Below, in pieces: positions 1 to 8,132 of a stretch of DNA of 64,000 nucleotides. Made by a program: the position numbers and the translations under genes. Origin of the DNA: Gemmatimonadota bacterium (GTDB lineage: Bacteria; Gemmatimonadota; Gemmatimonadetes; Longimicrobiales; Gaopeijiaceae); NCBI GenBank assembly GCA_041390105.1, contig JAWKQO010000002.1, positions 806,001-870,000 on the forward strand. The letters run 5' to 3'. Every line of letters begins with the position of its first letter. The stretch's first letter is position 1. The notes under the pieces were generated by a model. The model saw only the letters and a program-made list of their open reading frames with translations. It ran no database searches and was not told the DNA's origin.

Positions 1-1
1 T

Positions 2-709
2 CGGGCGCAGAGCCGTATCGAAGAACAGATGCGGCACTCCGAGCGCCTGGCCGCCGTGAGCATCATGGCGGCAGGACTCGCTCACGAGATCAACAACCCG
101 CTGGCCATCCTGCAGAACCGTATCGAGCTCATGCAGCGTGAGGCCGACCCCGAGTCCGGTTTCGCCCGGGACCTGGAGGTGCTGAGCGCCCATGTGGGTC
201 GGCTCCGCGGCATCACCAGTGACCTGTTGGCGTTCGCCCGCGAGGAGTCCTCCGGCACGGATCAGGTCCACATCGACGCCGTTGCCCAGCGCCTGGTGGA
301 CCTGTTGGAGCGAACCTTCGTAACACAGGGAATCCACCTGGTCTCGGACATCGGTCCGGTGCCGCCGGTGGTGGGGGATGAACGTGCCATCGAGGCGGTG
401 TTGGTCAACCTGCTGACCAACGCGGCGCAGGCCACGCCGGACGGAGGGCTGGTGCGCCTCCGCATGGGTCACGACGCGGAGCGGGGCCATGTCTGGGTAT
501 GGGTGGAAGACTCGGGGCCCGGGATCCCCCACGAACTGCGGGACCGCATCTTTGAGCCCTTCTTCACCACGAAAGGCGGTACGGGGTTGGGACTGACGTT
601 GTGTAGGACCATCGTGGAGCGACATGGAGGCGTGCTGCGTGTCGATCCAGGATTCGATGAAGGGACACGGTTCGTGCTGGAGCTGCCGGTTCGGGGGGGT
701 GCCACGTGA
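2..709 (+). CDS. Sensor histidine kinase, NtrB-like (5' partial)
   Basis: This is the C-terminal transmitter of a histidine kinase that would phosphorylate the response regulator encoded next. The reading frame is already open at base 2, so the start and any sensor domain lie outside the window. A HisKA helix carries the H-box LAHEINNPL, with the phospho-acceptor His codon at 83-85. It is followed by an N-box (LVNLLTNAAQAT), a G1 box (DSGPGIP), an F box and a G2 box (GGTGLGLTL), so the ATP-binding domain is complete. The HEINNPL form is typical of NtrB and related kinases paired with sigma-54 activators. The stop overlaps the GTG start of the next gene by 4 bases, which points to translational coupling. 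The signal sensed cannot be read here. Confidence 0.93.
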   Translation, partial: RAQSRIEEQMRHSERLAAVSIMAAGLAHEINNPLAILQNRIELMQREADPESGFARDLEVLSAHVGRLRGITSDLLAFAREESSGTDQVHIDAVAQRLVDLLERTFVTQGIHLVSDIGPVPPVVGDERAIEAVLVNLLTNAAQATPDGGLVRLRMGHDAERGHVWVWVEDSGPGIPHELRDRIFEPFFTTKGGTGLGLTLCRTIVERHGGVLRVDPGFDEGTRFVLELPVRGGAT

Positions 710-2112
710 AGGGCTCACGCATCCTCATTCTCGACGACGAGCCCGAGATGCTGGAGAACCTCAGCCGGCTGTTGGCCGCCGATGGGTTCGTCTGCCACAC
801 GCTCACGGGGGCGGGGGCGCTCGAGGGTGAGCTCGAAGAGTTCAAACCTGCCATCGTCATTTCCGACCTCAAGATGCCGGGCGCGGACGGAATGGCCGTC
901 CTCGAGCGGGCTCGCGCGGTCGACGACACGCTGCCCGTGATCCTGATCACGGGCCACGCCACGGTGAGCTCCGCGGTGGCGGCGATCCAGAAGGGGGCCT
1001 TCGACTACCTGGCCAAGCCGTTCAGCGCGGATCAGTTGTCGGTTGCGGTCGGCCGAGCGCTCAAGTATCGCGGGCTGCTGCTGGAGAACGAGTCGCTACG
1101 GGCCCGGGCCGGGCTGGATGCCGCCAACCGGATCGTGGGCGCCAGTCCGCACATGAAGCGGATCTTCGAGCAGCTCGAGCGAGTGGCGCCCACGGACGCC
1201 AGCGTCCTGATCACGGGCGAGAGCGGTACTGGAAAGGAGCTGCTGGCGCGCGCGATCCACGACGCCAGTGCCCGCAAGAGCGGCCCCTTCGTCCCCGTCG
1301 ACTGTGCTTCGCTGCCGGAAGGGCTCCTGGAGTCGGAGTTGTACGGGCATGAGAAGGGAGCCTTCACGGGAGCGGTGGGTCGGCGCGAGGGGCTGATCGT
1401 CTCCGCCAATGGCGGAACATTGTTCCTGGACGAGATCGGCGAGATGCCCCTGACGCTACAAGCCAAGCTCCTGCGCGTCCTGGAAGAGCGGCAGGTGCGC
1501 AGCGTAGGCTCTTCGCGCTATCAGCCCATCGATGTGCGCATGGTGGCGGCCACCAACGTGGACCTGGCGGATGAAGTGGCCAACGGGAGCTTTCGGGGAG
1601 ACCTCTACTATCGGCTCAACGTGGTGCACTTCAGCCTGCCCGCGCTTCGGGAACGACCGGGAGATGCGCTTCTCCTCATCGATCGCTTCGTGGAGCGCTT
1701 TGCACGGGAAGGCGGCCGACGCGTTCCCAAAATGTCAAAAGCTGCGCTCCGCACCCTGGAAGCGTATGCCTGGCCCGGCAACGTCCGACAGCTGCGCAAC
1801 GCCATGGAGCGCGCCGTGATTCTGGACGTGGATGGGGAGATCGGCCTGGACGACCTGCCGCCTGAGATCGTCGGCCATCCCACGGGTTCGCTGAGCGCGG
1901 ACGACGCGCCGCTGGCATCGCTTCCCTACGCCGATGCACGCGAGCGCGCTCTACGTCAGTTTCGCGGTGCCTACATCGATGCACTGCTACGGGAGCACGG
2001 CGGCAACGTGTCCAGCGCCGCCCGCGCTGCGGGGGTGAGCCGCCGCTCGCTACATCGCTGGATCGCCGAGGGCGATGCGGCGGATCTGGAAGAGGAAGGG
2101 GAAGGCTCTTGA
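706..2112 (+). CDS. Sigma-54-dependent response regulator, NtrC family
   Basis: This is a 468-residue enhancer-binding activator with three domains. The receiver domain covers residues 4-118, with acidic pocket D10/D11, phospho-acceptor D54 in SDLKMPG and K104. The AAA+ ATPase has Walker A GESGTGKE at 171-178, the sigma-54 contact loop GAFTGA at 218-223 and Walker B LFLDEIGEM near 239-247. A Fis-type helix-turn-helix lies near the C-terminus (GGNVSSAARAAGVSRRSLHRW). All motifs needed for sigma-54 activation are intact. The GTG start overlaps the kinase stop. The next gene begins within its own stop codon, so this regulator is co-translated with the cupredoxin and cytochrome-barrel genes. I could not find a convincing -24/-12 promoter for its target. 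Confidence 0.95.
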   Translation: MKGSRILILDDEPEMLENLSRLLAADGFVCHTLTGAGALEGELEEFKPAIVISDLKMPGADGMAVLERARAVDDTLPVILITGHATVSSAVAAIQKGAFDYLAKPFSADQLSVAVGRALKYRGLLLENESLRARAGLDAANRIVGASPHMKRIFEQLERVAPTDASVLITGESGTGKELLARAIHDASARKSGPFVPVDCASLPEGLLESELYGHEKGAFTGAVGRREGLIVSANGGTLFLDEIGEMPLTLQAKLLRVLEERQVRSVGSSRYQPIDVRMVAATNVDLADEVANGSFRGDLYYRLNVVHFSLPALRERPGDALLLIDRFVERFAREGGRRVPKMSKAALRTLEAYAWPGNVRQLRNAMERAVILDVDGEIGLDDLPPEIVGHPTGSLSADDAPLASLPYADARERALRQFRGAYIDALLREHGGNVSSAARAAGVSRRSLHRWIAEGDAADLEEEGEGS

Positions 2113-2693
2113 GTCGGATGCTCGCAGGGTTTCTGCTCGTGGCGCTCCAGCCGGCCGCGCTGCTGGGGCAAACGGACATCGAGGTCCAGGTGCTGTGGCG
2201 GGGGCGCCCGGCCACCGAGGCCGTCGTGGAGTTGATCCCCGTGGAGGGCGAGGCCCGGGCCCTGAAGCCCGACACGGTGTTGATCGACCAGCTTCATCTG
2301 CGGTTCACTCCCAACATCCTGGGTGTGCCAGCGGGTACGGTCGCCGAGTTCCTCAACTCGGACCAGATCATGCACAACGTGTTCTCGCCGGAACGAAGAG
2401 GCGATGCCTTCGACCTCGGCACCTATCCCACGGGGGAGAGCCGCTTCCACACCTTCGGGCAGCCCGGCAGCTACGTGGTGTTGTGCCACGTGCATCCCGA
2501 GATGGCGGCGTGGGTGGTGGTCAGCGAGAGCCGCCACGTGGGCGCGACGGACGAGCAGGGTCGCCTACGTTGGGAGGGCGTGGAGCCCGGCGAGTACCGG
2601 GTCGTGGGTTGGCTGCGTCGTCGCGTGGTCCACGACGTGCAGGTCCGAATCGAACCAGGACAGACGGCGCTTACCGTGGAGATGGGACGATGA
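2109..2693 (+). CDS. Cupredoxin (plastocyanin-like) with a carboxypeptidase-regulatory-like tail
   Basis: This is a small exported blue-copper-type protein of 194 residues. A signal peptide (MLAGFLLVALQPAALLGQ) is followed by a cupredoxin fold. The type 1 copper ligand set is complete: His89 in IMHNVF, then Cys126, His129 and Met132 in the CHVHPEM loop. The last 50 residues (GRLRWEGVEPGEYRVVGW) resemble a carboxypeptidase-regulatory/prealbumin-like beta domain, as in methylamine-utilisation-type cupredoxins. The TTG start at 2109 overlaps the regulator stop; ATG at 2118 is an alternative. Its stop overlaps the cytochrome-barrel ATG (ATGA). The context suggests a periplasmic electron carrier that partners the cytochrome downstream. 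The partnership is inferred from gene order. Confidence 0.85.
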   Translation: MSRMLAGFLLVALQPAALLGQTDIEVQVLWRGRPATEAVVELIPVEGEARALKPDTVLIDQLHLRFTPNILGVPAGTVAEFLNSDQIMHNVFSPERRGDAFDLGTYPTGESRFHTFGQPGSYVVLCHVHPEMAAWVVVSESRHVGATDEQGRLRWEGVEPGEYRVVGWLRRRVVHDVQVRIEPGQTALTVEMGR

Positions 2694-4153
2694 AGCTGGA
2701 GCGCACCGGTCTCGGGAGCGTGGGGCGGGTTGGTTGGGCGTTCGCGTTGGTCGTACCGGTGCTGGCCGGGTCGACCGGGCCACTCTGGGTCGGGCCGGCG
2801 CCCGACACGCCGGCGCACGCCGACGTCACCCACCTGTCGCGGCCGATTCCGGCCTTCTCGCGCCAGTACCGCACGGCTTGCTCGACCTGCCACACGGCGG
2901 CGCCCAAGCTCAACGTCCTCGGGGAGGCTTTTCGTCTGAACGGCTACCGGATGCCGGACAACCAGCTCCTGCTGCGCGAGGACGATCCGGTGTCCCTGGG
3001 AGACGAAGCGTGGAAGGACCAGTGGCCTCGGGCGATCTGGCCCGGCGACGTCCCCGGCCAGTCTCCGCTCGCGATCCGGGTCCAAAGCGACATGCAATGG
3101 ACCCGCGATCAGGCGGTGGACTACGACTTCACCTACCGCTTTCCGCACGAGGTGTATCTGCTCGCCGGCACCAATCTCGGAAACAGCATCGGTGCCTTCC
3201 TGGAGAGCGAGTGGAGCCGAGAGGACGGGCTACAGGTCATTCAGGCCAAGTTCAAGTTCCAGGACGTCATCCCCGGCCTGGCTCCACGCCGGGCCAACCT
3301 GTGGCTGGGCCTTCAGAATCCCTATCTGTTCTCGTTTGCCGACCGGCAGATCGACCGGGCCGCGCGACAGCAGTTCACCTGGCAGGAGTTTCGAGCCTCC
3401 GACCTGCGCTTCGTGGATCCGGAGTCGGGTGCTGACGTGGTCTCGCGCAACGCCTTCCGGCTGGGATGGACACAGCCATCCCTGGAGCTGAACGGCTTGC
3501 TCAACTCCCGACTCTACTACGGCGTCGGCCTCGCGCAGGGAACGGCCCGCCAGACCGCGGACAACAACACCGCCAAGGATCTGTATGTGAAGCTGCGCTA
3601 CAAGCTCGGAGGCCTGGACCTCGAAGGTCAGTATGCCGATGGGGACGGGCCGGTGGTGGGCACCGGCGGGCAGCTCCTCGACCATTCCCTCACGCTCGAG
3701 ACCTTCGGCTATTTCGGCTCCCAACCGGCGGCGCAGGGCGTCGAGGACCGCACGCGTTCCCTCGGCGTCGCGCTGCGAGCACTCTCCGGCCCCTGGGACG
3801 CGGGCATCGGATTCGTACACACCCACCACGACGATCCCTGGGGGAGAGACGCCGACGGCACGTTGGACTACTGGTCCACCTTCGGGAAGCTGGAGGTGCT
3901 GGCGTATCCCTGGGTGATTGGATCCCTGAAGGCAGAGGTCTTCGCAGCGCCCGTACCGGAGAATCTGCGTTCTGACGGGTTCACCATCGGCGAACGCCGT
4001 CGCACCACGGTCTTGCCCGGCGTGGTGGTTCTGCTGCGCCAGAACGTACGCGGGATCATCGAGGGTGAGATCTTCTTGCGTGACACGCAGTCGCGTGAAT
4101 TGGGCCGGCGCCGTCCCCACAACCTGTGGGTTCGCCTGGACGTCGCGTTTTAG
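2690..4153 (+). CDS. Monohaem cytochrome c fused to a predicted outer-membrane barrel (Cyc2-like)
   Basis: This is a 487-residue exported protein. A long signal segment (about residues 1-45) precedes a single haem c site, CSTCH at 64-68. The site lies in the context PAFSRQYRTACSTCH, then P-K-L-N-x-L-G-E-A-F-R-x-N-G-Y. The remaining 390 or so residues have alternating hydrophobic and aromatic beta-strand character and end in ...LWVRLDVAF, a C-terminal Phe usual for outer-membrane barrels. A short haem-binding head followed by a porin-sized barrel, and the total length near 485, match the layout of Cyc2 iron-oxidising cytochrome-porins. The haem-flanking residues are also similar to that family. 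Only one CxxCH is present, so it is not a multihaem conduit. It is translationally coupled to the cupredoxin (ATGA). Electron transfer across the outer membrane is inference; a generic cytochrome-barrel of unknown role is the alternative. Confidence 0.75.
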   Translation: MKLERTGLGSVGRVGWAFALVVPVLAGSTGPLWVGPAPDTPAHADVTHLSRPIPAFSRQYRTACSTCHTAAPKLNVLGEAFRLNGYRMPDNQLLLREDDPVSLGDEAWKDQWPRAIWPGDVPGQSPLAIRVQSDMQWTRDQAVDYDFTYRFPHEVYLLAGTNLGNSIGAFLESEWSREDGLQVIQAKFKFQDVIPGLAPRRANLWLGLQNPYLFSFADRQIDRAARQQFTWQEFRASDLRFVDPESGADVVSRNAFRLGWTQPSLELNGLLNSRLYYGVGLAQGTARQTADNNTAKDLYVKLRYKLGGLDLEGQYADGDGPVVGTGGQLLDHSLTLETFGYFGSQPAAQGVEDRTRSLGVALRALSGPWDAGIGFVHTHHDDPWGRDADGTLDYWSTFGKLEVLAYPWVIGSLKAEVFAAPVPENLRSDGFTIGERRRTTVLPGVVVLLRQNVRGIIEGEIFLRDTQSRELGRRRPHNLWVRLDVAF

Positions 4154-4217
4154 CAGGGCAGCGGCCACCACGCGCCACCGGACCCTCGGAGCGCGCCCTG
4201 GAGCCATCGGGCGTCCG

Positions 4218-4233
4218 GTGACCCTTGGGTCAC
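4218..4233. promoter_or_regulatory. Palindromic dyad, candidate operator
   Basis: GTGACCC-TT-GGGTCAC has two perfect 7-base arms around a 2-base centre. It lies in the gap between the cytochrome-barrel gene (ends 4153) and the glycan cluster (from 4457), about 100 bases upstream of the AT-rich promoter-like box. It is too tight for a good RNA hairpin, so a protein-binding operator is the likelier reading. No T-run follows it, so it is not a terminator. Confidence 0.4.
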
Positions 4234-4315
4234 GGAGCGGTGACGGCCCCCGTCGCAGGTGGGAAGCGCAGCGTCCCACTCCAACCCGCCCCGGGGCCGG
4301 TTCCTGGGACGCCCA

Positions 4316-4350
4316 AATTCCGTAAGACATTATAATAAAATAACTTATAG
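4316..4350 (+). promoter_or_regulatory. AT-rich promoter-like box upstream of the glycan cluster
   Basis: A stretch of about 35 bases is strongly AT-rich in an otherwise very GC-rich window. It contains a perfect TATAAT at 4331-4336 followed by TAAAATAACTTATAG. No TTGACA-like -35 box sits 16-18 bases upstream (that position reads gacgcc), so a sigma-70 promoter would be half-sites only or activator-dependent. Transcription from here would give a leader of roughly 110-120 nt containing the three hairpins listed next. Confidence 0.45.
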
Positions 4351-4360
4351 GAACCGACTC

Positions 4361-4481
4361 CCGGGCGGCCCTGCCCGGTACGCCCCCTGCCTTTCTCCTC
4401 TGCGGTCTTCTCAGTTCCTACTGCCTCCTGAGAAGGCCTGATGCGCGAAAAACCCGGTGGGTGCCTTCGGGCCCCACCGGG
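4361..4481 (+). promoter_or_regulatory. Structured leader: three consecutive hairpins before the glycan cluster
   Basis: Three stems follow one another. Stem 1 is CCGGGC (4361-4366) with GCCCGG (4373-4378). Stem 2 is GGTCTTCTCAG (4404-4414) with CTGAGAAGGCC (4428-4438), 11 pairs including one G-U. Stem 3 is CCCGGTGGG (4453-4461) with CCCACCGGG (4473-4481). None is followed by a T-run. Stem 3 contains the only usable start codon of the first glycosyltransferase (GTG 4457). Opening or closing this hairpin could therefore control translation. I do not recognise a known riboswitch class. Confidence 0.45.
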
Positions 4482-5710
4482 CCCGCGCCGGGGAGGCAGG
4501 AGCCAGGACACGGGAGCGGCGTACGCGAGTCCTCACGTTCTGCCACGATTCGTTCGGTCTGGGCCATCTCCGCCGCACCACGACCCTGGCACGTTCCTTC
4601 GTCGAAGCCGACCTGGGGGCCAGCGTCCTGTGCGTGACCGGCTCACCCCGCCCTGATCTGTTCGAGCTCCCCCACGGGATCGATTTCGTTCGCCTGCCGG
4701 GCGTCACCAAGGGGGATCAGGGCGAGTATGTGCCCCGCCGTCTCTCCGTGTCGACGCCCGAAGTGGTTTCGCTGCGCGCCGCCATGATCAAGGCGGTGGC
4801 ACACGAGTTCCGCCCCGACGTCATCGTGGTGGACCATTCACCGATCGGGATCGGCGGTGAGCTGCTCCCGATGCTGGAAGAGCAGCGGAGGGTCGGAAAC
4901 GCGCTGATCGTCCTGGGCATGCGGGACATCGTCGACGAGCCCTTGCGGGCCCGGCGCGAGTTGGCGCGTGAGCACACCCGCCAGGCGCTGGAGACACTCT
5001 ACGACCGCATCATCGTCTACGGCCATCCGCATGTGTGCGACGTGGCCCTCGAGTATGGGCTGGGGGCTCGCGTCGGGCACAAGCTTCGTTACGTGGGAGT
5101 GGCCTGCGCCACGGACCCGGAGTCCCGTCCCGCCGAGCCGACCGCACCAGCGCCCGCTGCTACCGGCGGACTGCTCGTGACGGTGGGGGGTGGGGAGGAC
5201 GGGCATCCCACCCTGCAGGCCGTGGTCGACTGGCTCGAGTGTGATCAGGAGTCGGCCCAGGCTGCCACGCTCGTGACCGGACCGATGATGGGTGCGGCCG
5301 AACGCGATGGATTGGCGCGGCGCGCGGAGCGGGTGGGTGCCCGCGTACTCGAGAGCACGTCGGACCTGCCCGCGTTGCTGGAAGCGTCCGACACGGTGAT
5401 CGGAATGGGCGGCTACAACACCGTGTACGAGAGCCTGGCCATGCGCAAGCGTGTCGTGGTCATTCCTCGGGTCTATCCACGGCGGGAGCAGTGGGAGCGG
5501 GCGCGCCGGCTGAAAGAGCTCAACCTCCTCGACTACGTCGATCCGGCGGAGCTCTCTCGTCCTCGGACCATCGCGTCCGCGGTGGAGCGGGCTCGCGCCC
5601 GCACGCCGATCGACCCCGCGGACGTCGGCATCCGTTTTGACGGTGCGCGCGTGGCTGCGGAGTCCCTTCTCTCGGAGGCACACGCTCGCGCGTTGCCTCT
5701 GGCATCCTGA
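4457..5710 (+). CDS. Glycosyltransferase, COG4671/MurG-like fold
   Basis: This 417-residue cytosolic glycosyltransferase has a GT-B fold. The N-terminal half has the acceptor-side pattern TFCHDSFGLGHLRRTTTLA and an Asp-rich strand, DVIVVDHSPIG. The C-terminal half has a glycine-rich loop (LVTVGGGEDG, about 237-247) and the donor-binding segment GMGGYNTVYESLAM (about 316-329), as in MurG/GT28-like enzymes and predicted transferases of COG4671. The start is uncertain. GTG 4457 is the only in-frame start upstream of the first conserved strand (RVLTFCHD), it lies inside a hairpin, and it lacks a well-spaced Shine-Dalgarno sequence. The gene opens a one-direction cluster with two more glycosyltransferases, an ABC exporter and two kinases. 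Donor and acceptor are unknown. Confidence 0.8.
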   Translation: MGAFGPHRARAGEAGARTRERRTRVLTFCHDSFGLGHLRRTTTLARSFVEADLGASVLCVTGSPRPDLFELPHGIDFVRLPGVTKGDQGEYVPRRLSVSTPEVVSLRAAMIKAVAHEFRPDVIVVDHSPIGIGGELLPMLEEQRRVGNALIVLGMRDIVDEPLRARRELAREHTRQALETLYDRIIVYGHPHVCDVALEYGLGARVGHKLRYVGVACATDPESRPAEPTAPAPAATGGLLVTVGGGEDGHPTLQAVVDWLECDQESAQAATLVTGPMMGAAERDGLARRAERVGARVLESTSDLPALLEASDTVIGMGGYNTVYESLAMRKRVVVIPRVYPRREQWERARRLKELNLLDYVDPAELSRPRTIASAVERARARTPIDPADVGIRFDGARVAAESLLSEAHARALPLAS

Positions 5711-5727
5711 GCTCCGGAGGTCGAGTC

Positions 5728-6954
5728 GTGAGAATCGGGTACGTCCTCAAGTACTTCCCGAAGCTGTCCGAGACGTTCGTGCTGCACGAGATGGTGGCTC
5801 TGGAAGCCGCTGGCGCAGACGTCGAGGTATTCGCGCTCGAGGCCTCGGGTGGGGCCCCCTTGGCACCTGCGTTGGGGCGCCTGGCCGCACCGGTCCACTA
5901 TCTGGGTCAGATGTCCGACGGTGCGTTGTTGTCGGGCCTCCGAGCCCGCCCGGACGAGGTGCGTCGCGCGGTCGGCTTGCACCTCCCGCGCTTGCTCGCC
6001 GAGTTGGAGGGCGACAAGACAGGGCTGACTCGACTGCGTCAGGTCGTGGAGCTGGCCCTGCACGTACGGATGCGGGGGATCGAGCACCTCCACGCGCATT
6101 TCGCGGGACCAGCGGCGGATCTGGCCCGACTGGTCGCTCGGCTGACGGGAGTTCCCTACAGCTTCACGTGTCACGCAAAAGACATCTACCACGAAAGCGT
6201 GACTCCGGCCTTCTTCCGGGCCCTGTGTGCCGAGGCCAAGGCGGTCGTGACGGTGTGCGAGGCCAATCGCCTCCATATCCAGCACCATCTGGTGCCCGAC
6301 TTGAACGGAAAGCTCCACGTGCTCTACAACGGCGTGGATCTGGATGTCTTCCATCCACGGGATCAGAAAGCCGAGGGGGCGGTGCCCCTGATCGTCGGGG
6401 TGGGCCGATTGGTCGCCAAGAAGGGGTTCGCCTACCTCGTCGATGCCGTGGCGCGCCTCGAGCGGAGCGGACGGTCCGTGGAGTGCGTCATCGCCGGCGA
6501 AGGTCGTGAGCGTGCCGATCTCGAACAGCGGATCGCCGCTCTTGGCGTTCGCGGGATCCGCCTGATCGGAGCCGCACGCCACGACGAGGTCCGAGCGCTC
6601 CTGGGGCGTGCCACGGCCGTGGCCCTGCCCTGTGTGGTCGATGACGATGGCAACCGGGACGCGCTGCCGACGGTGCTGTTGGAAGCAATGGCGGCGGGCG
6701 TGCCGGTGGTGAGCACTCCGGTGACGGGCGTCGCGGAGATCATCGACGACGGCGTCACCGGTCTGCTGGTTCCCGAACGCGACGCACCGGCGCTCGCGGA
6801 AGCGCTGGGCCGCCTGCTGGACGATCCGCAGTGGGCCGAGCGTCTGGGCCGGGCGGGCCGGGCCCGTGCCGAAGAGCGCTTCGATCTGCACAAGAACGCC
6901 GAGACCCTGCTCGACCTGCTCCAGGCCGACTCGCTGCAGGAGGCCGTGGCATGA
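5728..6954 (+). CDS. Glycosyltransferase family 4, WcaL-like
   Basis: This 408-residue GT-B retaining glycosyltransferase begins MRIGYVLKYFPKLSETFVL, the opening typical of WcaL/colanic-acid-type GT4 enzymes. It has the mid-protein HAHFAGPAADLARL region, GVGRLVAKKGFAYLVDA (about 224-240) and the nucleotide-sugar E-x7-E element in EAMAAGVPVVSTPVTGVAEI (about 319-338). A good Shine-Dalgarno sequence (GGAGG) precedes the GTG start. The stop overlaps the next ATG (ATGA at 6951-6954). It probably adds a sugar during assembly of the cluster's glycan. The exact sugar cannot be read from sequence. Confidence 0.88.
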   Translation: MRIGYVLKYFPKLSETFVLHEMVALEAAGADVEVFALEASGGAPLAPALGRLAAPVHYLGQMSDGALLSGLRARPDEVRRAVGLHLPRLLAELEGDKTGLTRLRQVVELALHVRMRGIEHLHAHFAGPAADLARLVARLTGVPYSFTCHAKDIYHESVTPAFFRALCAEAKAVVTVCEANRLHIQHHLVPDLNGKLHVLYNGVDLDVFHPRDQKAEGAVPLIVGVGRLVAKKGFAYLVDAVARLERSGRSVECVIAGEGRERADLEQRIAALGVRGIRLIGAARHDEVRALLGRATAVALPCVVDDDGNRDALPTVLLEAMAAGVPVVSTPVTGVAEIIDDGVTGLLVPERDAPALAEALGRLLDDPQWAERLGRAGRARAEERFDLHKNAETLLDLLQADSLQEAVA

Positions 6955-8132
6955 GACCCCTTCGCCTGGGATACCTGTGTGCAGATCCGGGCATTCCGCC
7001 GGACGGGACCAAAGGTGCCTCGGTGCACTTTCGTGAGTTCGGGCGTGCGTTGGTCCGGAACGGGGTCGAGTTGCAGGCGGTGACCCGGCGTGGTCCCGGG
7101 GGACCCTGGGGCGAGTTTCCGTTGCGGGTCGCCCAGATCGGAGAGCGTGCGGCGGACTCCCTGGTCCGCGAGCTGGACGACCTCACGGATCAGCAGCCCG
7201 TGGTGGAGGCGCTCGATGCCAGTGGGCCCATCGACGCGATCTATGAGCGCTATACGTTGTTCGGGCTGGCGGGGCTCCGACATGCGCGCTCACGAGGCGT
7301 CCCGCACTTCCTCGAGGTGAACGCCCCCTTGTGGGAAGAGGCACGGACCTATCGCTCGCTGTCCCTGTCCGGGACGGCGCATGCCATCGCGCGCGAGTTG
7401 TTCCGCCGGGCCAGCCGCGTACTGGTCGTCTCCGAGGGTCTGCGTGACCGCGTGATCGCCGAAGGCGCGGACCCGGATCGGGTGGTCGTGTTTCCCAACG
7501 GCGTGGCGCCTTCGTTCCTGAACGACGGCGCTCCCGCACCGCGTCCCGAGGTTCTGCAGGGTCGTCCCGTGCTCACCTTCGTGGGATCGCTGAAGCCCTG
7601 GCACGGGATCGAGATGCTGCTGGACGCGTTCGTTGCGATGCCGGAGCGGCTCGGGTTGGGGTTGTGGGTGATCGGGGACGGCCCCGAGGCGGCGCGTGTG
7701 GATCGCCTGGCCGCTCGGCATCCGGACCGCGTTGTGCGCACGCCCGCCGTGGCTCACGAGGATGTGCCGGCGGTGCTGCGCGCCTCGGACATCACCGTGG
7801 CGCCCTACACGGCGGCCAGCCCGTCCTACTTCTGTCCTCTGAAGGTGATCGAGGCCTTCGCCGTGGGCGTGCCATTGCTCGCCAGTGCGGTGCCGGCCGT
7901 CGAGCGCCTCGACCTGGAGGGCATCCATCTCGACACGTTCCAACCTGGGTCGCTCTCCAGCTTCCGGGCCGCGCTGGAGGCGGTGCTGGCGGACCTGCCC
8001 GCGGCGCAGGGCCGGGCGCACGCCAACCGCGAGGTCGCGCGACGACGCTACACCTGGGATCAGCGAGCCCTCGAGCTGAAGGCGATGCTCAAGCAGAGCG
8101 TGCGGGCGCCGCGTCGGGCAGGAGCGGCCTGA
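6951..8132 (+). CDS. Glycosyltransferase family 4
   Basis: This is a 393-residue GT4-type enzyme. The N-terminal half has DGTKGASVHFREFGRALV, the glycine/acceptor-side region usual in GT4. The C-terminal half has LTFVGSLKPWHGIEMLLDAF (about 208-227), then SYFCPLKVIEAFAVGVPLLA (about 290-309). The second Glu of the usual E-x7-E pair is replaced (IEAFAVGVPLLAS), so donor binding may differ from its neighbour. It is coupled on both sides: its ATG overlaps the previous stop, and its stop shares one base with the next ATG at 8132. This makes three transferases in a row with no priming enzyme. Confidence 0.85.
   Translation: MRPLRLGYLCADPGIPPDGTKGASVHFREFGRALVRNGVELQAVTRRGPGGPWGEFPLRVAQIGERAADSLVRELDDLTDQQPVVEALDASGPIDAIYERYTLFGLAGLRHARSRGVPHFLEVNAPLWEEARTYRSLSLSGTAHAIARELFRRASRVLVVSEGLRDRVIAEGADPDRVVVFPNGVAPSFLNDGAPAPRPEVLQGRPVLTFVGSLKPWHGIEMLLDAFVAMPERLGLGLWVIGDGPEAARVDRLAARHPDRVVRTPAVAHEDVPAVLRASDITVAPYTAASPSYFCPLKVIEAFAVGVPLLASAVPAVERLDLEGIHLDTFQPGSLSSFRAALEAVLADLPAAQGRAHANREVARRRYTWDQRALELKAMLKQSVRAPRRAGAA

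Noticed and set aside
2690..4153. Multihaem conduit (MtrC/OmcA-like) reading of the cytochrome-barrel protein
   Set aside because: Only one CxxCH is present; the protein fits a monohaem cytochrome-porin better.
4441..4656. ATG at 4441 as start of a short protein ahead of the glycosyltransferase
   Set aside because: It is in another frame from the glycosyltransferase; the product is Pro/Arg-rich and overlaps the hairpin. It is not a convincing leader peptide.
5533..6891. Minus-strand open frame of 452 codons opposite the second glycosyltransferase
   Set aside because: It is an antisense shadow without domains; the plus strand has a clear GT4 enzyme.
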